Origin: Deltaproteobacteria bacterium
GTDB lineage: Bacteria > Myxococcota_A > UBA9160 > PR03
Direction: 5' to 3'
Length of the DNA stretch: 64,000 nucleotides
Assembly: GCA_035063765.1 (NCBI GenBank)
Contig: JAPSFT010000009.1
Coordinates: forward strand, 62,001 to 126,000
In this document: in pieces, positions 1 through 8,897 of the stretch
Position numbering within the stretch: the stretch's first letter is position 1
Layout of the letters: every line of letters starts with the position of its first letter
The notes under the pieces: generated by a model
Seen by the model: only the letters and a program-made list of their open reading frames with translations
What the model was told of the DNA's origin: nothing
Database searches by the model: none
Program-made: the position numbers and the translations under genes

Positions 1-795
1 GCCCGCCACCGCCGCGAGCACGACCAGGGCCGCCGCGATCGCCGCCAACAGGCGCAGCCCCGGGTGGCGTCGCCACGGAGCCTCGCCACGCAGCTCGAGG
101 GCGCGCCCCACGAGCAGCGCCACGACCAGCCAGGCGAGGGTCACCTGGTACGGGGGATAGGTCGCCAGGGCGAAGCAGGCTCCTGCGAAGCCGAGGCCGG
201 CGCCGCTCGCGACGATTCCGGCCCGGCTTTGCGCGCGCAGCAGCGAGGCGGCCGCCAGGAACACGCCGCCGCCGGCGGCCGCGATCGTCGCGGACTGGAA
301 GTACGACCAGAGCTGGAAGAAGGGCGCTGCGGTGACGGCGAGTGCGCCGATCCCGGCCAGGTCGGCGCGCCCGGCCGACACCACGAAGAGTACGCCGTAC
401 CACACCGCGAACAGCCCGAGAACGCGCGACCACCAGAGCCATGCCACCCCGACGTCGCCGCCCAGGAAGAAGCCCCAGACGGTCGGCCGGAAGGCGACGA
501 GCGGGTGCGCCACGGGCAGCTCGAAGGGCACGAGGGCGCTCTGGCCGAGGGCGATCGACTCGTTCACGAGCGGGAACGGCGGATCGTGCGCGCGCTGAGC
601 GAGCGCGAGCGGCAGGTGCACCTTCCAGTCGTCCGAGCGGATCGACCGGGGCGCCCCGAGCAGCACCTCGCCCGGCTCGCTGCCGTCGATCACCTGGTGC
701 CACATCGCGAGCGAGAAGCCATGCACGCGCAGGCCGACCAGCAGCGCGAAGACGAGCAGCACGCCGGCCGGCACGGCCCAGGGCGAGCGCCTCAT
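1..795 (-). CDS. polytopic membrane protein, 5' part (gene runs off the window edge)
   Basis: The gene starts at ATG 795, overlapping the stop of the upstream gene as ATGA, and stays open to base 1, so the C-terminus is outside the window. The visible 265 residues hold a charged start (MRRSPW), a first membrane helix, a soluble segment containing 'GAPRSIRSDDWKVH', and then several hydrophobic helices. A conserved IRSDDW-like segment after the first helix, followed by many membrane spans, is typical of large bacterial membrane proteins related to GT-C glycosyltransferases and YfhO-like proteins; I use it only as a hint. Coupling to the next GT39-like gene suggests a joint role in surface glycan or lipid glycosylation. 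Confidence 0.6.
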   Translation of the reverse strand, partial: MRRSPWAVPAGVLLVFALLVGLRVHGFSLAMWHQVIDGSEPGEVLLGAPRSIRSDDWKVHLPLALAQRAHDPPFPLVNESIALGQSALVPFELPVAHPLVAFRPTVWGFFLGGDVGVAWLWWSRVLGLFAVWYGVLFVVSAGRADLAGIGALAVTAAPFFQLWSYFQSATIAAAGGGVFLAAASLLRAQSRAGIVASGAGLGFAGACFALATYPPYQVTLAWLVVALLVGRALELRGEAPWRRHPGLRLLAAIAAALVVLAAVAG

Positions 796-2639
796 CGCGT
801 GCCGGGCGCCCGGGCCGGAGCGCTGCCGCCGGCGGTCGGCCAGGCGGCGAAGGCCGCGACCGCGTTGCCCGTGCCGACGCCGGCCTGCTCGATCCGATCG
901 ATCCGCCAGGGGGAGCCCGGCGCGCTGCGGACCAGGAAGAAGCGCTGCTCGAAGGGCGCGCCCTCCGGCGCGGTGAGCGGGAGCGAGACCTCCGCCCGGT
1001 CCGCGTCCACCTCCACCGAGGCCGCCCCGGCGCCGAGCCGGCCCGCGAGTCGGAGGACCGGCCCGCCCGTCTGCACGGCGAGCCAGCCGAGCAGGCGGTC
1101 CTCCGGGCGGACGTCGCGTGCCTCGCCCGCCGTGGCCGCGGTGCCCACCCCGAGGCCGTGCTGCTCGTGGGCGGCCGGGGTGAGGAGCGGCAGCGTGCGG
1201 AGCGGGTCGCGGCCGAGCGCCCGGAGGTAGGCGTAGACGGTCGCCTGCGGGCTCCCTTCCGGGGCGGCCGGGAGCGCGGCGGCGGGAGCTTCCGGGCGCG
1301 GCGCCTCCCACCAGCCCCAACGCGTGGCCCATCCCGCGGCGAGCGCGTAGGCGAGCAGGGCCGCGCGTGCGGCGGCGCGCGCGCCGCCGGGCAGCGAGGC
1401 GGTCCCGAGCGCGAGCAGGAGCGCGAAGGGCAGGAGCGCCGGCAGCAGGTAGCTCGCCTTCACCGCCGAGTAGTAGGGCAGCAGCCAGCTCTGCACGACG
1501 AAGCCGGCGAGCAGCAGCGCCGCGAACAGGAACCACGGCGCGGTCGGGCCGAGCCGGTGGCGCCGGCGCCATGCAGCGCGGGCGCCGAGGCACCCGATGG
1601 CGGTCGGCAGCAGGCCCCCGATCGCGAGCAGCGCCGCCACGCGCGCCACCCGGGGATCCTTCGCCGGCAGCAGCCGGCCATGGCCGTCGGCCCAGGTGCT
1701 GGCGTAGAGGAGCCCCGGCACGGAGGTCACCATGCCCGGCGCATCGTGGAACGGGGCGACGAGGGCCGAGCGCGGGACCCGGAGGTAGTGGGCGAGCGAG
1801 CGGAAGCCGGGTGGCTGCCCCGACATCGCCGCCCGCATCGCCTCGGAGTGCGCGTACCCGCTCAGGGGGGCGAGGAGCGAGCCGCCGTGCGCCAGGAGGC
1901 GGCCGTAATGGGCCCCGAGCAGCAGCACCGCGACCAGCGCCGAGAGGGCGAGCGGGCGCAGCGCCCGCGCGGGGGAGCGGCGCCCCCGCCAGGCCAGCCA
2001 GAGCCAGCTCACACCGACGGCGACGAGGCCGGTGCTCTTGGCGAGCGCTGCCAGGGCGGCGAGCCCGACCGTCCCCATCGCGTGTCGGGACGCGCGAGGG
2101 TCCTCGCTGGCAGGCGTCCGGGCGAGCGCGGCGAGGGCGAGGGTCGTGAAGAGCACGCAGGTGGTCTCGTTGCCGAGCATGCTCGTCGGGAGCGCGAAGA
2201 CGGCGGAGCCCGCGACGAGCGCGATGGCGACCGCCGCGTCGGCGCGCGGCACGAAGCGGGCCAGGGCGCGAGAGGCGACCACGAGCGCCGCGAAGCCCGC
2301 CGCCGCCGACAGCAGGCGGAGCCCCGCGTGGACCGGCACCGCTGCCGGCAGGAGGGACCAGAGCGCCGCGCCCGCGGCATGGAAGAGCGGGGGGTGGAAG
2401 CCCGACCAGGTGGCGGGATCCGGAAGCCGGCCCTGGTACAGGCGGAAGACGTTGAGCGCGTGGCCGGCGCCGTCGAAGTCGTGGAGCGGGGGGAAGGCGA
2501 AGGCATTGTGGACCCGGGCCGCCGCGGCGGCGGCGACCACGACGAGGGAGGCCGCCTGCCAGCGCCGCGCACCGCCGCCGGCCGGGGCTCGATCGGGCCC
2601 CGCAGGGTCGGGCGCGGAGTCCGAGGCGGCGTCGTCCAT
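792..2639 (-). CDS. GT-C/GT39-like membrane glycosyltransferase
   Basis: This 615-residue protein has an Ala/Pro-rich start and a first membrane helix. After that helix comes an acidic loop, 'HDFDGAGHALNVFRLYQGR', followed by 'FHPPLFHAAGAAL' and about ten more hydrophobic helices. An acidic motif after helix 1, then a Tyr/His-Pro-Pro-Leu motif, is the usual architecture of the PMT/ArnT-like (GT39) superfamily, which transfers sugars from polyprenyl-phosphate donors on the periplasmic face. The last ~150 residues are soluble. Its stop overlaps the start of the next membrane protein by four bases, so the two are probably co-translated. Donor and acceptor cannot be told from the sequence. Confidence 0.7.
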   Translation of the reverse strand: MDDAASDSAPDPAGPDRAPAGGGARRWQAASLVVVAAAAAARVHNAFAFPPLHDFDGAGHALNVFRLYQGRLPDPATWSGFHPPLFHAAGAALWSLLPAAVPVHAGLRLLSAAAGFAALVVASRALARFVPRADAAVAIALVAGSAVFALPTSMLGNETTCVLFTTLALAALARTPASEDPRASRHAMGTVGLAALAALAKSTGLVAVGVSWLWLAWRGRRSPARALRPLALSALVAVLLLGAHYGRLLAHGGSLLAPLSGYAHSEAMRAAMSGQPPGFRSLAHYLRVPRSALVAPFHDAPGMVTSVPGLLYASTWADGHGRLLPAKDPRVARVAALLAIGGLLPTAIGCLGARAAWRRRHRLGPTAPWFLFAALLLAGFVVQSWLLPYYSAVKASYLLPALLPFALLLALGTASLPGGARAAARAALLAYALAAGWATRWGWWEAPRPEAPAAALPAAPEGSPQATVYAYLRALGRDPLRTLPLLTPAAHEQHGLGVGTAATAGEARDVRPEDRLLGWLAVQTGGPVLRLAGRLGAGAASVEVDADRAEVSLPLTAPEGAPFEQRFFLVRSAPGSPWRIDRIEQAGVGTGNAVAAFAAWPTAGGSAPARAPGTR

Positions 2640-2710
2640 GGGGCCGCCGAGGGTACACGCCCGGCAGACCGTGTCGCAGGTGGGGAGGGGGGCGTCTCCA
2701 CCCCAGGTGG

Positions 2711-2741
2711 CCGGGGCGGCTCGCGCTTCGGGACGCCCCGG
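2711..2741. terminator. possible hairpin between the GH3 and GT39-like genes
   Basis: An inverted repeat CCGGGGCG (2711-2718) / CGCCCCGG (2734-2741) with a 15-base loop lies in the 211-base gap downstream of the GH3 gene on the minus strand. There is no clear T-run, so termination is only an inference. The rest of this gap shows nothing recognisable. Confidence 0.3.
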
Positions 2742-2850
2742 TCCGTAGCGCCGAGGGTCGCACCGCGCCCGCGCCGAAGGCCGGGAGGGCGCGCCGGTGC
2801 GCCCGCGGTCGGGTGCACACCCCGATCACCGATCGCGAGACGAGCGAGGC

Positions 2851-5343
2851 TCACGGCGTGATCGGGCGAGGTCGCGGTGACCGGCGGAGACGCCGGCTGC
2901 CGAGGAGGGCCACGAGGGCGGCGCAGGATCGAGCCCACCCCACCGGCTCCGGCACGGTGATCGAATCGCCGAGGACGATGTCGCCGGCTGAACGTCCCAC
3001 GTAGACCTGGTACTGGCCGGGGGCGACCTTCCACGCCTGCGTCGCGTCGTCCCAGATTCCCAGGGGATGGTTCGCCGCTGCCGGGTCGATCACGATCTGC
3101 ACGCTCTCCACCTGTCCTGGGTCCAGCCACACCTTCTCGAAGCCGACCAGACGCTTCGGCGGCTCGCCCAGTCCTTCCGGCAGGCCGAGGTACACCTGCG
3201 GCACCTCGGCGCCCCGCCGGCTGCCGGTGTTCTCGACGAGGAACTCCACCGTGATCGGAGGCGTGCCGTCCGAGACCTCCGGCGTCACCTCCAGGCCCGA
3301 GATCTCGAACGTCGTGAAGGACAGGCCGTGGCCGAACGGAAAGGCGGGAGCGATCCCGTTGGCGTCGTACCAGCGATAGCCGACCTCCAGGCCTTCGCGG
3401 TACGTGACCTCGGGCTGGTTGGAGGCGTTCCTCACCCCTGGAAACACCGACGCGTCGCTCCTGGCCCAGTCGAGGAATCCCTGACCGGCCACCGGGAAGG
3501 TGACCGGCAGCCTGCCCGACGGATCGACCACACCGAACAGCAGGTCGGCCACGATGTGGCCGTCCTCCTGTCCGGGGAACCAGACCTCCAGGATGGCTGG
3601 CCCGGCTGGACCCAGCAGGGCGGGATCGATCGCGACGCCGCCGTTGTCCTTGAGCACCAGCGCGGTCTTCGCGGCCATGGGCTTCGCCGTCGTCGAGGTC
3701 GCGGCGAGGATGCCCTCGATCATCGCCACCGTCTGGCTGTCGGCCGGTGGGTTGGATGCCAGCGTCGAGATCTGGTTCGGCCTGGCCACGTACCAATCGA
3801 GGTGATCACCCATCTCCACCACCGCGTTGCCGCTCCCGTCGCTGAACGTCACGCGGTCCGCGCCTTCCTCGGCAATCGTGCCCGCCATGAGGATCACCGC
3901 ATCCGCCGCGGCGGCAGCCGCCTTCGCCGCCTCCAGGTCGCTGTTGTCGTCCTCGACGGTGATCAGCGTGACCGTCGCCGACGCGTTGCCCAGCGCCGCG
4001 AGCACGTCCTCCAGCCCGTCGATCGGGGACACCGTGTAGGCGGGCACCACGTCCGAGCTGCCGCCTCCGGCGCCCATCGGCTCGCCGACCCGGGATCCGC
4101 CGGCCACCGCCTGTTGGGCGTAGACCTGCGTCGCCTTGCCGATCAGGACGACGCTCTCGAGCGTGCTGGCGTCGAAGGGCAGCACCCCGTTGGGGTCCTG
4201 GAGCAGGACTCCACCGTGTCCCCCGATCGTCCGCGCAGCGACCCCGCCCGCGGCGTAGTCGATCGGCGCCTGCACGAGCGGCTGGCGTTCGAAGATGCCC
4301 AGCTCGAACATCTTCGTGTAACGACGCAGGAGCGCCCGGTCGAGGTCGGCGACCTGGAGCTCTCCCGCTGCCAGCGCCACGTCCAGCTCGTCCGCCGTCC
4401 ACGGCGCCGGCACCACCAGGAGCGGCGTCGGAACGGGCATGTGGTGGTCGAGCCCGGCGAGCATCGCGGGTGCCGTGCTGCGGACGGCAAAGAAATCCGA
4501 TTGCACGTAGCCGGCGAAGCCCCACCGGTCGCGCAGGACATCGGTCAGCAGCTCCCGGTTCTCACAGGCCTGGAACCCGTTCACGAAGTTGTAGGCGCAC
4601 ATCACCGCGGCGACGTCGCCATCCCGGACCGACATCTCGAACGGCAACAGGTAGAGCTCGTGCAGGACCCGCGCGCCGACGGTGGTCTGGAGCTCGAACA
4701 TCCGGTTCGTCTCCTGCTCGTTGCCCGCGAAGTGCTTGGCCATCGCGATGACGCCGTGGGCCTGGACCGCCTCGATCTCCGCGACCGCCATCGTGCCCGC
4801 CAGGAAGGGATCCTCGCCGAAGTACTCGAAGTTGCGCCCCAGGACGGGGGTGCGCGCGAGGTTCATGCCCGGCGCTTCGAGGACGTGGAGCGCGAGGTCG
4901 TTGGCTTCGCTGGCGACCACGTCGCCGAAGAGGCCGGCGACGGCGGGATCGAACGACGCCGCGACCGCCGGGGCCGACGGCAGCGCGGTCGCCATCGCCG
5001 ACGAGGGATCGCTGAAGGCCCCGATGCCCGTGACCGACGGGTCGACGCAGTCGTTCTGGCCGATGCCGACGGGCCCGTTGGTGATGCGCAGGGTCGGGAT
5101 GGCCAGCGACGCGATCCCGCGCACGTGCCGCGCGCCCATGCAATCGGGAAGCTCGGGGACGAGCTCGGGGGCGCTGCCGGCGAGCTGCTGCTGCTTCTCC
5201 TCGAGCGTCATGGCGCCGACCAGCAGCGCGGCCCGCGTCTCGGGCGCGAGCGCGGGATCCATCCACGGGAGCGGCTCGGCGCCGGCTCCCGGCGCCAGCA
5301 GCACCGCCGCGATGGCCACGATGGCCGTCCGACTCCTCGCCAC
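2851..5343 (-). CDS. secreted GH3 beta-glucosidase with PEP-CTERM tail
   Basis: This 830-residue glycoside hydrolase family 3 enzyme hydrolyses terminal beta-linked glucose or xylose from oligosaccharides. It has a signal peptide (residues 1-22, ending GAGA-EP) and an N-terminal TIM-barrel domain with 'KHFAGNEQ'. The nucleophile motif is 'GYVQSDF' (Asp near residue 281, SDF where SDW is usual). A C-terminal sandwich domain and a fibronectin-III-like domain ('YRWYDANGIAPAFPFGHGLSFT') follow. The end, 'VPEPVGWARSCAALVALLG' then Arg-rich, is a PEP-CTERM sorting signal, predicting exosortase processing at the envelope. The start is GTG 5343 behind GGGAGGGA. No exosortase or glycan cluster is in the window. 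Confidence 0.93.
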   Translation of the reverse strand: MARSRTAIVAIAAVLLAPGAGAEPLPWMDPALAPETRAALLVGAMTLEEKQQQLAGSAPELVPELPDCMGARHVRGIASLAIPTLRITNGPVGIGQNDCVDPSVTGIGAFSDPSSAMATALPSAPAVAASFDPAVAGLFGDVVASEANDLALHVLEAPGMNLARTPVLGRNFEYFGEDPFLAGTMAVAEIEAVQAHGVIAMAKHFAGNEQETNRMFELQTTVGARVLHELYLLPFEMSVRDGDVAAVMCAYNFVNGFQACENRELLTDVLRDRWGFAGYVQSDFFAVRSTAPAMLAGLDHHMPVPTPLLVVPAPWTADELDVALAAGELQVADLDRALLRRYTKMFELGIFERQPLVQAPIDYAAGGVAARTIGGHGGVLLQDPNGVLPFDASTLESVVLIGKATQVYAQQAVAGGSRVGEPMGAGGGSSDVVPAYTVSPIDGLEDVLAALGNASATVTLITVEDDNSDLEAAKAAAAAADAVILMAGTIAEEGADRVTFSDGSGNAVVEMGDHLDWYVARPNQISTLASNPPADSQTVAMIEGILAATSTTAKPMAAKTALVLKDNGGVAIDPALLGPAGPAILEVWFPGQEDGHIVADLLFGVVDPSGRLPVTFPVAGQGFLDWARSDASVFPGVRNASNQPEVTYREGLEVGYRWYDANGIAPAFPFGHGLSFTTFEISGLEVTPEVSDGTPPITVEFLVENTGSRRGAEVPQVYLGLPEGLGEPPKRLVGFEKVWLDPGQVESVQIVIDPAAANHPLGIWDDATQAWKVAPGQYQVYVGRSAGDIVLGDSITVPEPVGWARSCAALVALLGSRRLRRSPRPRPITP

Positions 5344-5754
5344 GCGGTCCCTCCCGCGGATCCCGATGGCCCGCTTCGAGCCGGAACAGGTCTTCGGATG
5401 CCTCGCGACCGAAGGTAGCGCCCGGGCGCCGGCGGCCGGACTCGAGCCAGGCGATCGAGAGGCAGACCGGGCGCGGTCCGCGGCCCGTGGCCGTCAGGGC
5501 TCGCCGATCCGCTTGCAGTCGAGCCGGATCGGCGCCTTCGCCGCCACGGCCGAGGCGGTGATCGCGGTCATCGGTGGCTTGGTGGTGGCGCTCGTGGGCG
5601 CAGCGGCGCGGCACCGCCGCGCTGGCAGCGCTCGCCGCGATCGGGGCGCGGCGCCGCCGAACCCGCTGCCACTCCCGGTGAGCGCGAGGCATCGGCGCGC
5701 CGCCTGGCAGACGGATCCCGGCGCTGCGCCCTGCTCCGCGGGGCTCGCGACGGC
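5344..5754. other. 411-base gap without a supported gene
   Basis: Between the GH3 gene and the inositol-phosphatase-family gene (both minus strand). It holds the GGGAGGGA ribosome-binding site of the GH3 gene next to 5343. The only other open frames are short and composition-driven; I see no RNA gene, terminator or recognisable repeat. Confidence 0.5.
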
Positions 5755-6549
5755 TCAGCGCAGCAGCGCCACGAGCTCGTCGTGGAGGAGCGCGTTGCTC
5801 GCGAGGATCTCGCGTCCGCTCGCGGGGGCCGCGCCCCCCGCCAGATCGCTCACCCGGCCGCCGGCCTCCTCGACGATCAGGAGGCCAGCCGCGACGTCCC
5901 AGGGATGGAGCTTCAGCTCCCAGTAGCCGTCGAAGCGGCCGCAGGCGACGTAGCAGAGGTCGAGGGCGGCGCTGCCGTCGCGGCGCACGCCGCCGGCGCG
6001 CTTCACGGCACGCACGACCCGGTCGAGGTTGTCGTCGGCGGAGTCGTGGACGTCGTAGGCGAAGCCCGTCGCGAGCAGGGCCCGGCCGACACCGGTGGCC
6101 TTCGAGACCTCGATCGGCTGGCCGTTGCGGCGCGCGCCGCCGCCGCGCACGGCCTCGAAGAGCTCGTCGCGCAGCGCGTCGTAGACGACGCCCACGTGGC
6201 GCCGGCCGTCGTGCTCGACCCCGATCGAGACGCAGAAGCAGGGATAGCCGTGCGCGAAGTTCACCGTGCCGTCGAGGGGGTCGACGACCCAGCGCCAGCG
6301 CGCGCCGGTGTCGGCGTGGGCACCGCCCTCCTCGGCGAGGATGTCGTCACCCGGGCGCTCGCGGCGCAGCGCGCCGACGATCAGCGCCTCGCAGGCGCGG
6401 TCCACCTCGGTGACGAGGTCGATCGGGCGGCTCTTGCTCGCCACCTCGAGCACGGTCTCGTAGCGGGCACGCTGGATCGCGCCGGCCTCGCGCGCGAGCC
6501 GGACGGCGAGCGCGTGGACCGCGCCCGTCTCGGCGTCGATCGCGCTCAC
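5755..6549 (-). CDS. suhB: inositol-monophosphatase family phosphatase
   Basis: This 264-residue member of the Mg2+/Li+-dependent IMPase family hydrolyses inositol-1-phosphate or related sugar phosphates; SuhB also acts as a transcription accessory factor in enterobacteria. Motif A is 'WVVDPLDGTVNFAHG' (Asp90 and Asp93 bind metal), preceded by the metal-binding Glu of 'LAEEGG' (about residue 73). Motif B is 'WDVAAG' near residue 214. The start is GTG 6549, overlapping the tatD stop as GTGA and giving the normal family length. It is the last gene of the spt-holB-metG-tatD run. Substrate choice within the family (inositol, histidinol, fructose-bisphosphate) cannot be fixed; the suhB symbol is by best family fit. 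Confidence 0.88.
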   Translation of the reverse strand: MSAIDAETGAVHALAVRLAREAGAIQRARYETVLEVASKSRPIDLVTEVDRACEALIVGALRRERPGDDILAEEGGAHADTGARWRWVVDPLDGTVNFAHGYPCFCVSIGVEHDGRRHVGVVYDALRDELFEAVRGGGARRNGQPIEVSKATGVGRALLATGFAYDVHDSADDNLDRVVRAVKRAGGVRRDGSAALDLCYVACGRFDGYWELKLHPWDVAAGLLIVEEAGGRVSDLAGGAAPASGREILASNALLHDELVALLR

Positions 6550-7349
6550 GCGGGCCCCGGCGGCGCGGGCAGCCGGAACAGCCGGCGCGCGTTGGCGCTG
6601 CTGGCGCGCGCCACCTCCTCGACCGGGATCCCGCGCGCCCGGGCGATCGCGGCCCCCACGTGCGCGACGTGGGCCGGCTCGTTGCGCCGTCCCCGGTGCG
6701 GGACCGGTGCGAGCAGGGGACAGTCGGTCTCGACCAGGATCCGATCGAGCGGCAGCGCCGCGGCCACCGCCCGCAGGTCGTCGGCGTTGCGGAAGGTGAC
6801 GATGCCCGAGAACGAGATCTCGAGCCGTGCGTCGAGCGCGCGGCGCGCGAAGGCGAGCGAGCCCGTGTAGCAGTGGAGCACGCCGGCCACCTCGCCGCGG
6901 CCCTCGGCGCGCCAGACGTCGAGCAGCTCCTCCCAGGCGGCGGGATCGTCGCCGCGGACGTGGATCGAGACGGGCAGGTCGCGCGCGCGCGCCCAGGCCA
7001 CGTGCTCGGCGAAGACCGCGCGCTGCACGGGGCGGGGCGAGTGGTCGTAGTGGTGGTCGAGGCCGCACTCGCCCACCGCCACCACGCGCGGGCGCTCGAG
7101 CCAGGCGGCGATGCGCGCGCGGCCTTCGTCGTCGAGGGCCTGGGCGTCGTGCGGGTGGACGCCGACGGCGGCCCACACGTCGGGCTCGCTCGCCGCAAGG
7201 GCGACCGCGGCTTCGTTGGCGTCGATCCCCCAGCCCGCGCCGATGGCCAGGAAGCCCGACACACCGGCGTCGCGGGCCCGCTCGAGCACCGCCGTGCGGT
7301 CGGCCCCGAACTCGGGGGCCGTCAGGTGCGCGTGGCTGTCGATCCACAC
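6546..7349 (-). CDS. tatD: TatD family metal-dependent hydrolase/DNase
   Basis: This 267-residue TatD-type TIM-barrel hydrolase belongs to a family of 3'-5' exonucleases that act on single-stranded DNA and RNA. Metal ligands are visible at 'DSHAHL' (residues 4-9), 'GVHPHD', 'GECGLDHHYD', the internal histidines of 'SIHVRG' and 'LHCYTGS', and the late Asp of 'ETDCPLLAP'. It begins with GTG 7349, six bases after the metG stop, and overlaps the phosphatase gene by GTGA. holB-metG-tatD is a widespread bacterial gene order, which supports the assignment. Confidence 0.95.
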   Translation of the reverse strand: MWIDSHAHLTAPEFGADRTAVLERARDAGVSGFLAIGAGWGIDANEAAVALAASEPDVWAAVGVHPHDAQALDDEGRARIAAWLERPRVVAVGECGLDHHYDHSPRPVQRAVFAEHVAWARARDLPVSIHVRGDDPAAWEELLDVWRAEGRGEVAGVLHCYTGSLAFARRALDARLEISFSGIVTFRNADDLRAVAAALPLDRILVETDCPLLAPVPHRGRRNEPAHVAHVGAAIARARGIPVEEVARASSANARRLFRLPAPPGPA

Positions 7350-7355
7350 GCCCGC

Positions 7356-8897
7356 TCAGGCCTCCGCTACGAGCTCGACGCGGGGGAAGAGCGGGGCGCC
7401 CTTGCGCACCGGCGTGCCGGCCACGACGGCGCCGTCCGCGCCGGCGCCGACGCGCGCGGCGATCTCGGCCGCGGCGGCGGGCAGGAAGGGCGCCAGCAGC
7501 GCGGAGAGCCGCCCGAGCGCCAGACAGGCGTGGTGCAGCGTCGTGCGCGCCTGCGGCAGCGTGGCCGGGTCCCGGGCGCCCTTCCACGGCGCGCGCGCAT
7601 CGACGTAGCGGTTGACCGCGCTCGCGTACTCCTGGATCGCCGCGAGCGCGAGGTGCGGCTGGACGGCCTCGAGCGCCGCGTCGACCCGCACCCGCGCCGC
7701 ATCGGCCCCCGCCACGACCGCCAGGTCCGCGTCGCCCGCCGGCCCGGCCTCGGGCAGCACCCCGCCGCAGAGCTTCTCGACGAGGTTGAGCGCGCGGCTC
7801 ACCAGGTTGCCGAGGTTGTTGGCGAGGTCGGCGTTCACGCGCTCGACGAGCGCCTCCTCCGAGAACCCCGCGTCGAGGCCGAAGCTCATCTCGCGGAGCA
7901 GGAACCAGCGGAAGGGCTCGAAGCCGTAGCGCTCGCGCATCGCGAGCGGCGAGACCATGTTGCCGAGGCTCTTCGACACCTTGCGGTCGTCGACGTTCCA
8001 GTAGCCGTGCACGTGCAGGCGCCGGTAGGGTGCGAGGCCGATCGCGCGCAGCATGATCGGCCAGAAGATCGCATGCGGCTTCAGGATGTCCTTGCCGATC
8101 AGGTGCTCGGCGGCAGCCCAGCGCGCCGTGAAGGCGGGCGGCTGCGCGTCGGCCGGTCGCGTGCCGTCGAAGCCGGCCCCGGTCAGGTAGGAGAGGAGGG
8201 CGTCGAACCAGACGTAGCAGACGTGGTCGCGGTCGAAGGGCAGCTCGACGCCCCAGTCGAGACGGGTCTTCGGGCGCGAGATCGAGAGGTCGCCGAGGCC
8301 CGACTCGTCGCGCAGCATCGCGAGCGCCTCGTTGCGGTAGCGCTCGGGGCGGATGAGCTCGGGGTTGCGCTCGATCTGCTCGCGCAGCCAGGCGAACTCG
8401 CGGCTCATCCGGAAGAAGTAGTTGACCTCGCGGCGGCGCTCGGGGACGCGCTCGTGGTCGCGGCAGCGGCCGTCCTCCAGGTCGCGCTCGGTCAGGAAGC
8501 GTTCGCAGCCGACGCAGTAGAGGCCTTCGTACTCGCGCTGCTCGATCCAGCCCGCGTCGTGGACGCGCTGGAGCACGGCCTGGACGTTGCGGACGTGGGC
8601 CGGCTCGGTGGTGCGGACGAAGCGGGAGGGCGCGATGTCGAGCTCGGACCAGGTACGCTGGAAGGCCTCCGAGACGCCCGCCGTGAACACGGCCGGCGAC
8701 ACCCCGCGCGCCCGCGCGGCCTCCACCATCTTCTCGCCGTGCTCGTCGGTTCCCGACACCGAGAATGCGTCGTCTCCACGCTGGCGGCGCCAGCGCACCA
8801 GCACGTCGGCCACCACGGTCGTGTAGGTGTGGCCGATGTGAGGCGCGGCGTTCGCGTAGTAGATCGGCGTGGTGACGAAGACCGTCCGGCCGCTCAT
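7356..8897 (-). CDS. metG: methionyl-tRNA synthetase
   Basis: This 513-residue class I synthetase charges tRNA-Met in the cytoplasm. The HIGH motif is at residues 20-23 ('APHIGHTYT') and the KMSKS-type loop is 'KVSKSLGN' near residue 305. A zinc-knuckle segment 'CVGCERF...GRC' lies in the connective peptide (short, Thermus-like MetG2 form). The protein ends after the anticodon-binding helices and lacks the C-terminal Trbp111-like domain of some bacteria. The start ATG 8897 overlaps the holB stop as ATGA. Confidence 0.97.
   Translation of the reverse strand: MSGRTVFVTTPIYYANAAPHIGHTYTTVVADVLVRWRRQRGDDAFSVSGTDEHGEKMVEAARARGVSPAVFTAGVSEAFQRTWSELDIAPSRFVRTTEPAHVRNVQAVLQRVHDAGWIEQREYEGLYCVGCERFLTERDLEDGRCRDHERVPERRREVNYFFRMSREFAWLREQIERNPELIRPERYRNEALAMLRDESGLGDLSISRPKTRLDWGVELPFDRDHVCYVWFDALLSYLTGAGFDGTRPADAQPPAFTARWAAAEHLIGKDILKPHAIFWPIMLRAIGLAPYRRLHVHGYWNVDDRKVSKSLGNMVSPLAMRERYGFEPFRWFLLREMSFGLDAGFSEEALVERVNADLANNLGNLVSRALNLVEKLCGGVLPEAGPAGDADLAVVAGADAARVRVDAALEAVQPHLALAAIQEYASAVNRYVDARAPWKGARDPATLPQARTTLHHACLALGRLSALLAPFLPAAAAEIAARVGAGADGAVVAGTPVRKGAPLFPRVELVAEA

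Noticed and set aside
342-2861. Very long plus-strand open frame over the GT39-like gene
   Set aside because: Arg/Ala-rich translation without domains; it is the antisense shadow of a clear membrane protein in GC-rich DNA.
5516-5571. Tiny minus-strand frame MTAITASAV...GEP before the inositol phosphatase gene
   Set aside because: Under 20 codons from its ATG, no ribosome-binding site, no recognisable match.
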